A stretch of DNA of 12,603 bases from an uncultured Oscillospiraceae bacterium (GTDB lineage Bacteria > Bacillota > Clostridia > Oscillospirales > Oscillospiraceae): the NCBI GenBank assembly GCA_934569195.1, contig CAKTKB010000035.1, positions 1 to 12,603 of the forward strand. Direction: 5' to 3'. The position numbers were made by a program, and so were the translations under genes. Positions 6,646-12,162 of the stretch are shown here, piece after piece (position 1 is the stretch's first letter; every line of letters starts with the position of its first letter). The notes beneath the pieces were generated by a model. That model was given only the letters and a program-made list of their open reading frames with translations, was not told where the DNA came from and did not search any database.

Positions 6646-7460
6646 CCTTCTAACTCCTTTCCCAGCATACGGGCTACCGCTTCGCGTTCAAAGTCGCCCA
6701 GCTGGTCGTTGTGTTTTTGCACGTCGTATCCCGGCTTTGCGTGAATGCCACGTGGTGGCGCAACCTCGTCCTCCCAACGCTCCTGATTTAGCCAAGTGGC
6801 CGGGTTTGGGATATACTGTCCATCGTCCTTCATCCACTGTTGACCCTGCTTCTGGCGCTCTACGGCTGCAATCAGCACGTCCACCGATACCTTCACCTTT
6901 TTAAACGCTTTCAGAGCGTCTTTCTTCCCGACCTTTCGCGGGTATGCAGCCCAAAACTGCTCAAACTCTGCGCTGCGCGCCTCGCGCGCGTTGGATTCGG
7001 ATTCTGGATTCGGATTGGATTCGGATTGGATTGGATTACGGGAACATTTGCATTCATCTGCATACGTTTGATTGCAACTGCATTCATTTGATTTCATTTG
7101 CATACAACTGCTTGCAATTTGGATAATTCCGTCCTCGGGTGCAGGATACTTGCTGACCTTATTGCGGATGGATTGATGTTCGCTCCAGTTCGGAAAACAT
7201 AGGTACGGCTCTCCGTCTACTTCGTAGAGAATCACAGAGCCTATGGTCGCCAATTCTGCAAGCGTTTTTTTAATGGTGTCTTCTGTAACACCCTTTCGGC
7301 GCGGGAAAACGAACCCTTTTAGTAATTCAGGGTCAGCGCTCCCGCGACCGAAGTCATCCACGTAAGTAATCAAGTATGCCCAAAGCCGAAACTGGAAATC
7401 CGACATTGCATTTATGCTTCTGCTCGTCCGAATGCTGTCCTTAATTATTCTGTTTGGCAT
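6642..7460 (-). CDS. DnaD-like phage replication initiator / replisome organiser
   Basis: A 272-residue replication protein. Residues about 1-108 form a winged-helix-like N-terminal domain (RIIKDSIRTSRSINAMSDFQ, WAYLITYVDDFGRGSADPEL, FPNWSEHQSIRNKVSKYP) of the type found on Firmicutes phage replisome organisers. A low-complexity linker at about 113-158 is rich in Ser, Asn, Glu and Cys. The C-terminal domain has FWAAYPRKVGKKDALKAFKK and DGQYIPNPATWLNQERWEDE, the segment shared with other phage replication proteins. It should bind the phage origin and recruit host helicase. It follows SSB after a 9-base gap and is coupled to the next gene (ATGA). The linker-coding DNA holds direct repeats, a possible origin. 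Confidence 0.82.
   Translation of the reverse strand: MPNRIIKDSIRTSRSINAMSDFQFRLWAYLITYVDDFGRGSADPELLKGFVFPRRKGVTEDTIKKTLAELATIGSVILYEVDGEPYLCFPNWSEHQSIRNKVSKYPAPEDGIIQIASSCMQMKSNECSCNQTYADECKCSRNPIQSESNPNPESESNAREARSAEFEQFWAAYPRKVGKKDALKAFKKVKVSVDVLIAAVERQKQGQQWMKDDGQYIPNPATWLNQERWEDEVAPPRGIHAKPGYDVQKHNDQLGDFEREAVARMLGKELEG
6991..7122. repeat. Iteron-like direct repeats, candidate replication origin
   Basis: Within the linker-coding part of the replication initiator gene, GGATTCGGATT occurs three times (6993, 7006, 7017), followed by GGATT at 7028 and 7033. Just to the right, an AT-richer stretch has CATTTGCAT at 7045 and 7095, with several further TGCA-containing near copies between. Repeats plus an adjacent AT-rich segment inside the initiator gene resemble the lambda-type arrangement, in which ori lies in gene O. 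The repeats are seen directly; origin function is inferred. The alternative is simple codon repetition in a disordered linker. Confidence 0.4.
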
Positions 7461-7470
7461 GACTCATGCC

Positions 7471-7860
7471 TCAAAACGGCAGTGCCGGATCGTCGCCTGT
7501 CAGCTCCGCAAAATCTGACTCTTGGCCAACAGTGGCTTCTTTCTTGCTGTCGCCAAAGTAGACACTTTCGGCAAGAATTTCGGCGTTGCGGCGCTTGTTT
7601 CCGTTTTTGTCCTCCCAGTTGCGGATTTGCAGGCGGCCGGAAACGATTGCCATACGCCCCTTTGTGAAATACTTGTCCACGAACTCCGCCGTGTTGTTCC
7701 ATGCAACCGCGTCAATAAAATCTGTTTCCCGCTCTGCTCCCTGCGGAGCAAAATCACGGTCACAGGCCAGCGTCAGAGCGACAACCGGTTTACCGCTTTG
7801 TGTCCGGCGCAACTCTGGGTCACGTGTCAGGCGACCCATCACGACAATCTTATTCAGCAT
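7471..7860 (-). CDS. ssb: Single-stranded DNA-binding protein
   Basis: A 129-residue SSB. The OB-fold is clear: MLNKIVVMGRLTRDPELRRT at the start, PVVALTLACDR, ETDFIDAVAWNNTAEFV, KGRMAIVSGRLQIRNWED and AEILAESVYFG. The short acidic tail ends DDPALPF, close to the usual DDDLPF tip that docks partner proteins. It coats single-stranded phage DNA during replication and ERF-mediated annealing. A TTG two codons upstream opens the frame at 7866, but the ATG at 7860 has AAGGA at an 8-nt gap and is chosen. It lies 2 bases after the HNH stop and just before the replication initiator. Confidence 0.95.
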   Translation of the reverse strand: MLNKIVVMGRLTRDPELRRTQSGKPVVALTLACDRDFAPQGAERETDFIDAVAWNNTAEFVDKYFTKGRMAIVSGRLQIRNWEDKNGNKRRNAEILAESVYFGDSKKEATVGQESDFAELTGDDPALPF

Positions 7861-7862
7861 TT

Positions 7863-8162
7863 TCAAATTCCTTTCTTGTATGTCAGTTCATTTTCGTTCC
7901 AGTCAGTATATCTGGATTTCAGATATACCGACAATTTTTGTCTTATCCACGCTCTATCCGCTGTCTGGTCATAACGTCTGTGACAGTTGCAACAAAGCGT
8001 GACGATGTTTTGCTCAATTCCGCGTCCACCTTGACTGCGCGGGATGTAGTGGGCATTGGGTGCGCCCTGCGCGCCGCACAAGACACACCGTCCGCCGTCA
8101 CGAGCAAATACCAGTCTTTTGACGTTCTGTGGGATGCTCGTTGCTTTGGTCTGCGCGTTCAT
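7863..8162 (-). CDS. HNH endonuclease-type protein
   Basis: A 99-residue HNH protein. It has the zinc-binding CVLCG (C26, C29), the catalytic-region HYIPRSQGG (H38), the Asn in QNIVTLC (about 52) and the second Cys pair plus His in CCNCHRRYD. The N-terminus NVKRLVFARDGGRC is the usual lead of this family. Its target is unknown; between recombination genes and SSB it could process phage DNA or be a selfish nuclease. The ATG at 8162 has GGAGG at a 4-nt gap. The frame is open further up to 8222, but that part overlaps the homing endonuclease. Even so, the chosen start overlaps that gene by 65 bases, in another frame. Confidence 0.85.
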   Translation of the reverse strand: MNAQTKATSIPQNVKRLVFARDGGRCVLCGAQGAPNAHYIPRSQGGRGIEQNIVTLCCNCHRRYDQTADRAWIRQKLSVYLKSRYTDWNENELTYKKGI

Positions 8163-8739
8163 CATACCTCCATAAATATCCCTTGTGGGTTCGCCGCTTT
8201 CCTTTGCAACAATCGCAAACACAACTTGGCTGGAATCCAGCGCCTTTGCAATCGTTTAACGCCGAAAAGTAGATTTCTTCCCCGGATTTGATGTTTTTCC
8301 CTATTATCGGTTTTCCAAATTTAGAATCTAAAGTATTTTTAAGGTGTTTCTTCCAGATTTCCGTCCTAACAAATCTGCCGCGTGTGGCAGAATAAGCATA
8401 ATTTCCATACGCAGTTGTATACTCGAGATTGTCAGCACGATTGTTTGTCGGGTTAAAGTCCTTATGATTTACAACGTTGCCAGTACCTGGACACCCAAAC
8501 GCCGCAGCAACAAGCCTATGCACGAAGTGATAACGACACTGACCGTTTTTATCGCTCAGCATTACGCGAAGATACCCTCTGCTGTTGGGTGTCTGTTTTA
8601 ATATTGTGCCGACATGGCGCACCAAGCGCCCGCGTTTTTCTGGCAAATACCGCGTAATGGAACGAACCACGCCCAAATTGCTTATTTCATAAAGTCCGGC
8701 GTAGCCTTTAATGGATTTCCATTTTTCCAGTTTTTTCAC
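8098..8739 (-). CDS. NUMOD4-HNH homing endonuclease, free-standing
   Basis: A 213-residue homing endonuclease. The N-terminal NUMOD4 domain (about residues 5-45) is recognisable by KWKSIKGYAGLYEISNLG and the following VRSI. The HNH domain covers about 60-115, with HRLVAAAF, the catalytic-region NHKDFNPTNNRADNLEY and a trailing NYAYSAT. The C-terminal part about 140-192 (KSGEEIYFSALNDCKGAG and KGYLWRY) looks like a NUMOD1-type DNA-binding repeat. It starts at a GTG (8739) inside the end of the NinB-like gene, overlapping 32 bases, and its last 21 codons overlap the HNH gene. No intron-like flanks are evident. The segment is visibly AT-richer than its neighbours, in keeping with recent acquisition. 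Confidence 0.9.
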   Translation of the reverse strand: MKKLEKWKSIKGYAGLYEISNLGVVRSITRYLPEKRGRLVRHVGTILKQTPNSRGYLRVMLSDKNGQCRYHFVHRLVAAAFGCPGTGNVVNHKDFNPTNNRADNLEYTTAYGNYAYSATRGRFVRTEIWKKHLKNTLDSKFGKPIIGKNIKSGEEIYFSALNDCKGAGFQPSCVCDCCKGKRRTHKGYLWRYDERADQSNEHPTERQKTGICS

Positions 8740-9274
8740 CCCATTTCAAACTCATTCTTTCTAATTCAGCGGGGGGTAGTGTTTCAATTCCTAAGTTCTT
8801 TGCTTCTAGCACCGTGCCGTCGATCAAACGTGACATCTCTTTGCTATCCATCAAGTGCGTTTGCTTGAACACAATGTAGCAGTTAAATGCAACGCCGCCC
8901 TCCATTCGTGTGTCAAAGCATTTTACGTAGCGATAAATTCGGTTGACATCCACAGAAACAGGTAGTTTGAAACCGACTTTCACCCCATCGGAATCTCGCT
9001 CCACTGTTCCATATTCCGTTACAAGGCTTGTTTTAACCTCATCAAAGCCCATGTTTGTGGCTTTTGCTATCTCTCCAACAAGGACGTGGAAATAGGCGTT
9101 GGCATCCAAGCTACGCTTTTGCCGCCATTCTTTGATTTCGGCGACATACTGTTTCCCTGATTTCTTTGCATCCAAAAACTGGCGTGCCTTTTGTGGTTCG
9201 GACACTTGCAGACGTAGCCATGTACCGGCAGAATCCATGACCCAATCTGCATTGAAAAACGTTATGCTAACCAT
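8708..9274 (-). CDS. NinB-like recombination-associated protein
   Basis: A 188-residue protein placed directly after ERF (TAA-ATG, no gap). The block QKRSLDANAYFHVLVGEIA at about residues 52-70 resembles the RSLDQN segment of lambda NinB/Orf, and the C-terminal SRLIDGTVLEAKNLGIET with a following acidic helix matches the end of that family. Lambda Orf is a recombination mediator that binds single-stranded DNA and SSB, so an ERF-NinB-SSB set is functionally coherent. Similarity is judged by eye and remote; a Firmicutes-phage family of unknown function with the same SLDAN motif is the alternative. The last 32 bases also encode the start of the homing endonuclease. Confidence 0.6.
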   Translation of the reverse strand: MVSITFFNADWVMDSAGTWLRLQVSEPQKARQFLDAKKSGKQYVAEIKEWRQKRSLDANAYFHVLVGEIAKATNMGFDEVKTSLVTEYGTVERDSDGVKVGFKLPVSVDVNRIYRYVKCFDTRMEGGVAFNCYIVFKQTHLMDSKEMSRLIDGTVLEAKNLGIETLPPAELERMSLKWGEKTGKMEIH

Positions 9275-9880
9275 TTACGCATCATGTTGTGCTTGCAGCT
9301 GCTCCTGCATGTAGCAGTTCCAGCACAACGCCCGTCCGAGTTTTTTTGTGGTCTGCTCTGCGATTGCACGCGGTGTAAAGGACTGTCCGTTATACGTTGC
9401 GCCAGTGATTTCACACCCGCAAGACGCGCACTTAAATAGCATCTTATTTTCCTGCCGCTGCTGGCGCGTGCCCCGCGTCTGATTGGTGTATTCGTCTGTG
9501 TCCGCGTCCTTAGTGTCATCAATCGCGAATAAGCCATTGAGAGCGTATTTGCGGGCATAGCTACTGGCTGTTCCGGTGATTTGTGCGTCGTCCATGCCCT
9601 TCTTGGTTTCCTGTTCGCGGGCGTATGCGTGCGTTGTGACTGTTTCGTCCACCAATTCGTGGTTGACCAAGGTAGCTGTTGCCCGCACATAGACGCGAGT
9701 ACCTACCTGCAAGACGTCATCGTCCAGTACCAAGCTGCACCGCCGCTGTGCCAAAAGCGGTTTGACCGCCTCCAAGATGTCCTCACAGCTGCGGTAATTG
9801 TAGTTACCAAAGCTGTTTTTACGATTTTTAGGAGCTTTAAGCTCCTGCTGTATCAGTGTCAGTTTCTCGTGAATATTCAT
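9275..9880 (-). CDS. erf: ERF-family single-strand annealing recombinase with zinc ribbon
   Basis: A 201-residue ERF-type annealing protein for phage homologous recombination or genome circularisation. The ERF core is at about residues 1-125: MNIHEKLTLIQQELKAPKN, FGNYNYRSCEDILEAVKPLL, the central ATATLVNHELVDETVTTHAYA and the conserved DAQITGTASSYARKYALNGL. After a Gln/Arg linker, a C-terminal segment carries CASC (C151, C154) and CWNC (C186, C189), a likely zinc ribbon that the minimal ERF family lacks. The ATG at 9880 has GGAGG at a 6-nt gap and lies inside the end of the upstream gene (44-base overlap). The NinB-like gene follows immediately. Confidence 0.9.
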   Translation of the reverse strand: MNIHEKLTLIQQELKAPKNRKNSFGNYNYRSCEDILEAVKPLLAQRRCSLVLDDDVLQVGTRVYVRATATLVNHELVDETVTTHAYAREQETKKGMDDAQITGTASSYARKYALNGLFAIDDTKDADTDEYTNQTRGTRQQRQENKMLFKCASCGCEITGATYNGQSFTPRAIAEQTTKKLGRALCWNCYMQEQLQAQHDA

Positions 9881-10070
9881 ATGCTTCCTCCGGCAGCTCT
9901 AAGCGGCAATAGTAGCCGCGTCCATGTTTATTGATAATGTATTCTCCGCTTAAGCGGCACTGCTCTCGGCTGTATGTTTCAAAAAATGGGCAGCACGCGC
10001 AGTTGATGTGCTCTTTTTCAAAAAACACACTGACGCGTGTTTCGACGGGGATGTACAGGCCGTTTTTCAT
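9837..10070 (-). CDS. Small Cys-rich phage protein (77 aa)
   Basis: A 77-residue protein beginning MKNGLYIPVETRVSVFFEKE, then a Cys set CACCPFF, EQC and YYC spread over about residues 24-55, consistent with one metal site. It ends in an acidic/Thr-rich tail (EYSRETDTDTAGA). The family appears in many Firmicutes phages next to recombination genes, but its function is unknown. The ATG overlaps the upstream TGA (ATGA), supporting the start. The last 44 bases overlap the start of ERF. Confidence 0.7.
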   Translation of the reverse strand: MKNGLYIPVETRVSVFFEKEHINCACCPFFETYSREQCRLSGEYIINKHGRGYYCRLELPEEAYEYSRETDTDTAGA

Positions 10071-10294
10071 GATGTGGTTCGATCATAACCCAGTTCGCTT
10101 GCGACCATCTGCGCGAAAGCATCATCTTCGTCAATTTTATCGCGCAAAAAATGGCCGATGCATTCCGCATGGAATGCTCCTTCTGCGCCGGTGTAAATGT
10201 CATCGCCCGCATAGATTTCGTCGCCGCAGTAACTGCAATAACCAACCGGAGACTGCTGTTGCGGGTCATTGAAATAGTTGATTTCGTCGTACAT
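10067..10294 (-). CDS. Small zinc-ribbon-like phage protein (75 aa)
   Basis: A 75-residue protein. CSYCGDEIYAGDDIYTGAEG followed by FHAECIGHF gives a CxxC ... HxxC pattern of LIM/treble-clef-like single zinc sites. The remainder (LRDKIDEDDAFAQMVASELG) is a short acidic helix. The ATG at 10294 follows GGAGGT with a 4-nt gap and is preferred over an in-frame ATG four codons upstream that lies inside the preceding gene. Function unknown; possibly a protein-binding adaptor. Confidence 0.7.
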   Translation of the reverse strand: MYDEINYFNDPQQQSPVGYCSYCGDEIYAGDDIYTGAEGAFHAECIGHFLRDKIDEDDAFAQMVASELGYDRTTS

Positions 10295-10296
10295 AA

Positions 10297-10515
10297 TTAC
10301 CTCCATGCCATTGTAAAAATGTTGCTATGTGCATACTGTCTGTAGTCGATATAATCGTTTGTGCGGTTTTGGGTAGCCAGCGCTTGAGATTTGATTTGCC
10401 TTGCATCGTTGCACAGTTTATCCCACTCGACCAAAAACCAGCGTTGCCAATAAACGCAGCCTTTCGCTTGTCCACATCCAGGGGCATGTAGACAAGATGT
10501 ACAAGGATACCTCAT
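10297..10515 (-). CDS. Small Cys-rich phage protein (72 aa)
   Basis: A 72-residue protein beginning MRYPCTSCLHAPGCGQAKGC, with four cysteines in a spacing suited to one zinc ion, followed by the aromatic VYWQRWFLVEWDKLC and a helical C-terminus ending HSNIFTMAWR. The ATG at 10515 overlaps the TGA of the 3D-domain gene (ATGA). The open frame reaching back to 10665 is an Arg/Gly-rich shadow and is left out. No family is recognised beyond the general type of Cys-rich phage early proteins. Confidence 0.68.
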   Translation of the reverse strand: MRYPCTSCLHAPGCGQAKGCVYWQRWFLVEWDKLCNDARQIKSQALATQNRTNDYIDYRQYAHSNIFTMAWR

Positions 10516-11087
10516 TTCGCCCACCACACCGTGGCCGTCTGCACGCCCAGCTCCAATGCCTCGCCGTGCGTCTCCACAGCCAGGTCGACGTGCGCCCCGC
10601 CAACAGCGCTGCCGGTGTCCTCGGCAACGTAATGCTGCAAAATGCCGTCGCCGTAGTCCACCCAAATGTCTGCCCCCAGCGGAATGATTGAAGGATCTAC
10701 CGCTGCCGACCGGCCCGCAGTCACATCGGTTCCCGTCGCGGTCTTGCCCGTTCCGCCGCCGCAGATGTGCGCCCGTTTTTCGCAGCAGTAATATGTAATC
10801 CTGCAGTCCGTCAAAACGCCGTCAAAGCCGCGCAGCGCGTCCAGATCGTTGTGCGTCGCAGGCGCGTATGCGGGTCCTTCCGCCCGCGCTTCTGTACCCC
10901 TTGCCAGCGGTACCACCACGTAGTCCAGCTGCCGCACGCGCGCCTCCGCCGGTTCCTCCGCTGCGGCGTCCGCCTTTGCCGCCACCCGCACCGTTCCCAA
11001 AATCAAGATCTCGATCACTGCCAGCGCCAGCACCACCACAAGCGCGAACTCGCCCAGCAGTTGTACCTTTTCCATCCTCTTGCTCAT
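10512..11087 (-). CDS. Membrane-anchored 3D-domain protein
   Basis: A 191-residue protein. Residues about 11-33 form a hydrophobic segment (LLGEFALVVVLALAVIEILI), probably an N-terminal membrane anchor. After an Ala/Glu-rich stalk, residues about 92-190 are a 3D domain, the double-psi beta-barrel seen in RpfB/YabE- and MltA-type wall proteins. The three key aspartates are in place: AAVDPSIIPLG (D131), AEDTGSA (D157) and HVDLAV (D168). It should face outward and act on or bind peptidoglycan. Position in the early operon rather than a lysis cassette is unusual. The ATG at 11087 overlaps the preceding TGA (ATGA) and follows GAGGT at a 6-nt gap. The upstream open frame to 11258 is a shadow. This segment is notably GC-rich. 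Confidence 0.87.
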   Translation of the reverse strand: MSKRMEKVQLLGEFALVVVLALAVIEILILGTVRVAAKADAAAEEPAEARVRQLDYVVVPLARGTEARAEGPAYAPATHNDLDALRGFDGVLTDCRITYYCCEKRAHICGGGTGKTATGTDVTAGRSAAVDPSIIPLGADIWVDYGDGILQHYVAEDTGSAVGGAHVDLAVETHGEALELGVQTATVWWAK

Positions 11088-11710
11088 TCTGTTACCTCTG
11101 TAAATTCTCCATTTTTCAGGGTGTACCACACGCCGGGCATGATCGTTTCCCCGTCTACAATAGCTGCTTTTACAGCGATGATGGGATACGTTTCTCCATC
11201 CCATTCTCCGCGCTCCACACAGCAGATCGCACAGCCGAGCGTGCCCATGGCTTTGCATTCAATGCCAGCCGCAAGCGCCACGCCGGATTTGCCCGTGGCA
11301 GAGGCTGCGCCCTGGTAGCCCGTGGCAGAGGCTGCGCCCTGGTCGCCCGTGGCGTAGTTCTCTTTTTCTGCGTTGGCGCGTTTGATGGCGTCTTCAAATC
11401 CGATTTTTTCTTTTGTGTATTCAATCTGCGCCTTGACGATTCCGCGGATGCCGATTTCCGCCTTGATTTTCATCGTTCGTGCGGCAAACTTTGTGCCGTC
11501 GCTTCCGCTGCTGATTTCGCCGGACGGCTCGACTTCAAAGTATCGGCTGGATGCCGGTGGATAGTACGAAAAAACATCCAATGGCGCTTCACAGGCGTGC
11601 AGACCGTTTTGGCAACAGGGAACATCTCCGTCCGCAGTGTATTCCTTGCCGACCTCGTACTACATTCCACGGCACTTGCCGTTTAAGTCCGTTCCTTTGT
11701 ATGCGATCAT
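11084..11710 (-). pseudogene. DUF7666-like repeat protein, interrupted by amber codon 17
   Basis: The frame begins at ATG 11710 (overlapping the upstream TGA as ATGA, with AAAGGA at a 9-nt gap) as MIAYKGTDLNGKCRGM, then hits TAG at 11662-11660, then resumes without shift as YEVGKEYTADGD, NGLHACEAPLDVFSYYPP and so on to TGA at 11084. Reading through gives 208 residues. The family (phage proteins annotated DUF7666, unknown function) has this N-terminal block, a central Ala/Ser/Thr/Gly 9-residue repeat thought to make a beta-helix, and a C-terminal PGVWYTLKNGEF block; all are present. A Gln often stands where the TAG is, so one C-to-T change (CAG to TAG) would explain it. No good internal start with a ribosome site follows; the first in-frame ATG is near 11473. 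Confidence 0.72.
11291..11353. repeat. 27-bp tandem repeat, about 2.3 copies
   Basis: Two 27-base units (11291-11317 and 11318-11344) differ only at the last base, and a third partial copy covers 11345-11353. Being a multiple of three, the unit encodes a 9-residue repeat, ATGDQGAAS and ATGYQGAAS, in the DUF7666-like protein. Copy-number change by slippage would keep the frame. A longer degenerate copy (ATGKSGVAL) follows in the protein. Confidence 0.85.
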
Positions 11711-12075
11711 TTCTCAGTATCCTTTCTTATTGCACTGATTCCGTGCAAAATTGCTTCCCTGCGGATGAGCATTTCACACAAACTCTGCACCGTGGCGACG
11801 TTCATCGCCTCGCAGAGCTTTTCAAGCATTTCCGCGCCTGTTTCCGTCAGACGGAAACAGTATCTGTGCGTTTTCTTGCGCTTGTCAGATTTTTTCCGAG
11901 GCTTGTCCAGACTGTCTACAAGCGCCTGCGCCTCTGGTATGAGCTGGATCGCGTATTTCTCCGGCGCTTCGCACTTGCAAAGCAGTTGCTTGTCAAACTT
12001 TGGGTAGTCAGCCCGCACCGCATCAATGACAGCTTTTGCACCGCAACGCGCGTGAATATCTTTCAAACTTGACAT
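11707..12075 (-). CDS. Early phage protein with possible RHH DNA-binding domain
   Basis: A 122-residue early protein. The N-terminal half (MSSLKDIHARCGAKAVIDAV, FDKQLLCKCEAPEKYAIQL) resembles a recurrent phage early-gene segment of unknown role. A basic stretch KPRKKSDKRKKTH links to residues about 68-110, where a strand HRYCFRLTE is followed by two helices (TGAEMLEKLCEAM and TVQSLCEMLIRRE), the layout of a ribbon-helix-helix domain. A regulatory role is therefore plausible but inferred. The ATG at 12075 has AAAGGA at a 4-nt gap. A rightward consensus promoter overlaps its start codon (-35) and upstream leader (-10), so expression may be affected by opposing transcription. Confidence 0.7.
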   Translation of the reverse strand: MSSLKDIHARCGAKAVIDAVRADYPKFDKQLLCKCEAPEKYAIQLIPEAQALVDSLDKPRKKSDKRKKTHRYCFRLTETGAEMLEKLCEAMNVATVQSLCEMLIRREAILHGISAIRKDTEK

Positions 12076-12097
12076 AGTTTCCTTTCTGCCCTATAAT
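12069..12097 (+). promoter_or_regulatory. Perfect-consensus sigma-70-type promoter, rightward
   Basis: TTGACA at 12069-12074 and TATAAT at 12092-12097 are both exact consensus hexamers separated by exactly 17 bases. Predicted start is near 12104. It points against the surrounding leftward genes; its -35 box overlaps the ATG of the 122-aa gene, and that gene's ribosome site (12080-12085) lies in the spacer. Confidence 0.85.
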
Positions 12098-12103
12098 AAG
12101 GGC

Positions 12104-12161
12104 GACATAAGTTTCTTTCTTGTTTGCCTCTGCCGCGTTGCCGCGCGGCGGGGCTTTTTTT
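12104..12161 (+). ncRNA. Candidate short antisense RNA (about 55 nt)
   Basis: A consensus promoter upstream and an intrinsic terminator at the end bracket this segment. It contains no start codon with a ribosome site and no usable ORF. The transcript would be antisense to the leader between the excisionase-like gene and the 122-aa gene in the leftward early mRNA. The layout recalls lambda OOP, a short antisense RNA against the early operon with its own terminator. Existence is inferred from the flanking signals; the start is approximate. Confidence 0.6.
12126..12161 (+). terminator. Intrinsic terminator, rightward
   Basis: GCCTC and GCCGCG (one bulged T between) pair with CGCGGC and GGGGC around a 6-nt loop, giving 11 pairs including one G-U, followed by seven T (12155-12161). 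On the opposite strand the hairpin exists but is not followed by a U-tract, so termination is expected only for rightward transcripts. It ends just before the stop of the excisionase-like gene. Confidence 0.85.
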
Positions 12162-12162
12162 C

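Noticed and set aside
5918..6904. 328-codon rightward open frame
   Set aside because: It spans four separate well-supported leftward genes and is rich in Arg, Pro, Leu and Ser, as expected for an antisense shadow in GC-rich DNA.
6991..7122. CRISPR array
   Set aside because: The repeats are 5-11 bases with almost no spacers and lie inside an open frame.
9830..9846. AGGAGCTT/AAGCTCCT inverted repeat at the start of ERF
   Set aside because: It is in coding sequence for the conserved ELKAPK segment, and no U-tract follows on the leftward strand, so a terminator is unlikely.
11088..11258. N-terminal extension of the 3D-domain protein
   Set aside because: It overlaps the conserved end of the DUF7666-like gene in another frame; the ATGA-coupled start at 11087 with a membrane anchor right after it is far better.
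10868..11686. 272-codon rightward open frame opposite the 3D-domain and DUF7666-like genes
   Set aside because: It is Pro/Arg/Ala/Phe-rich, has no ribosome site, and crosses two conserved leftward genes.
12126..12161. Terminator for the leftward excisionase-like gene
   Set aside because: The leftward RNA has the hairpin but no U-tract after it (AAACAAG follows); the T-run serves rightward transcripts only.
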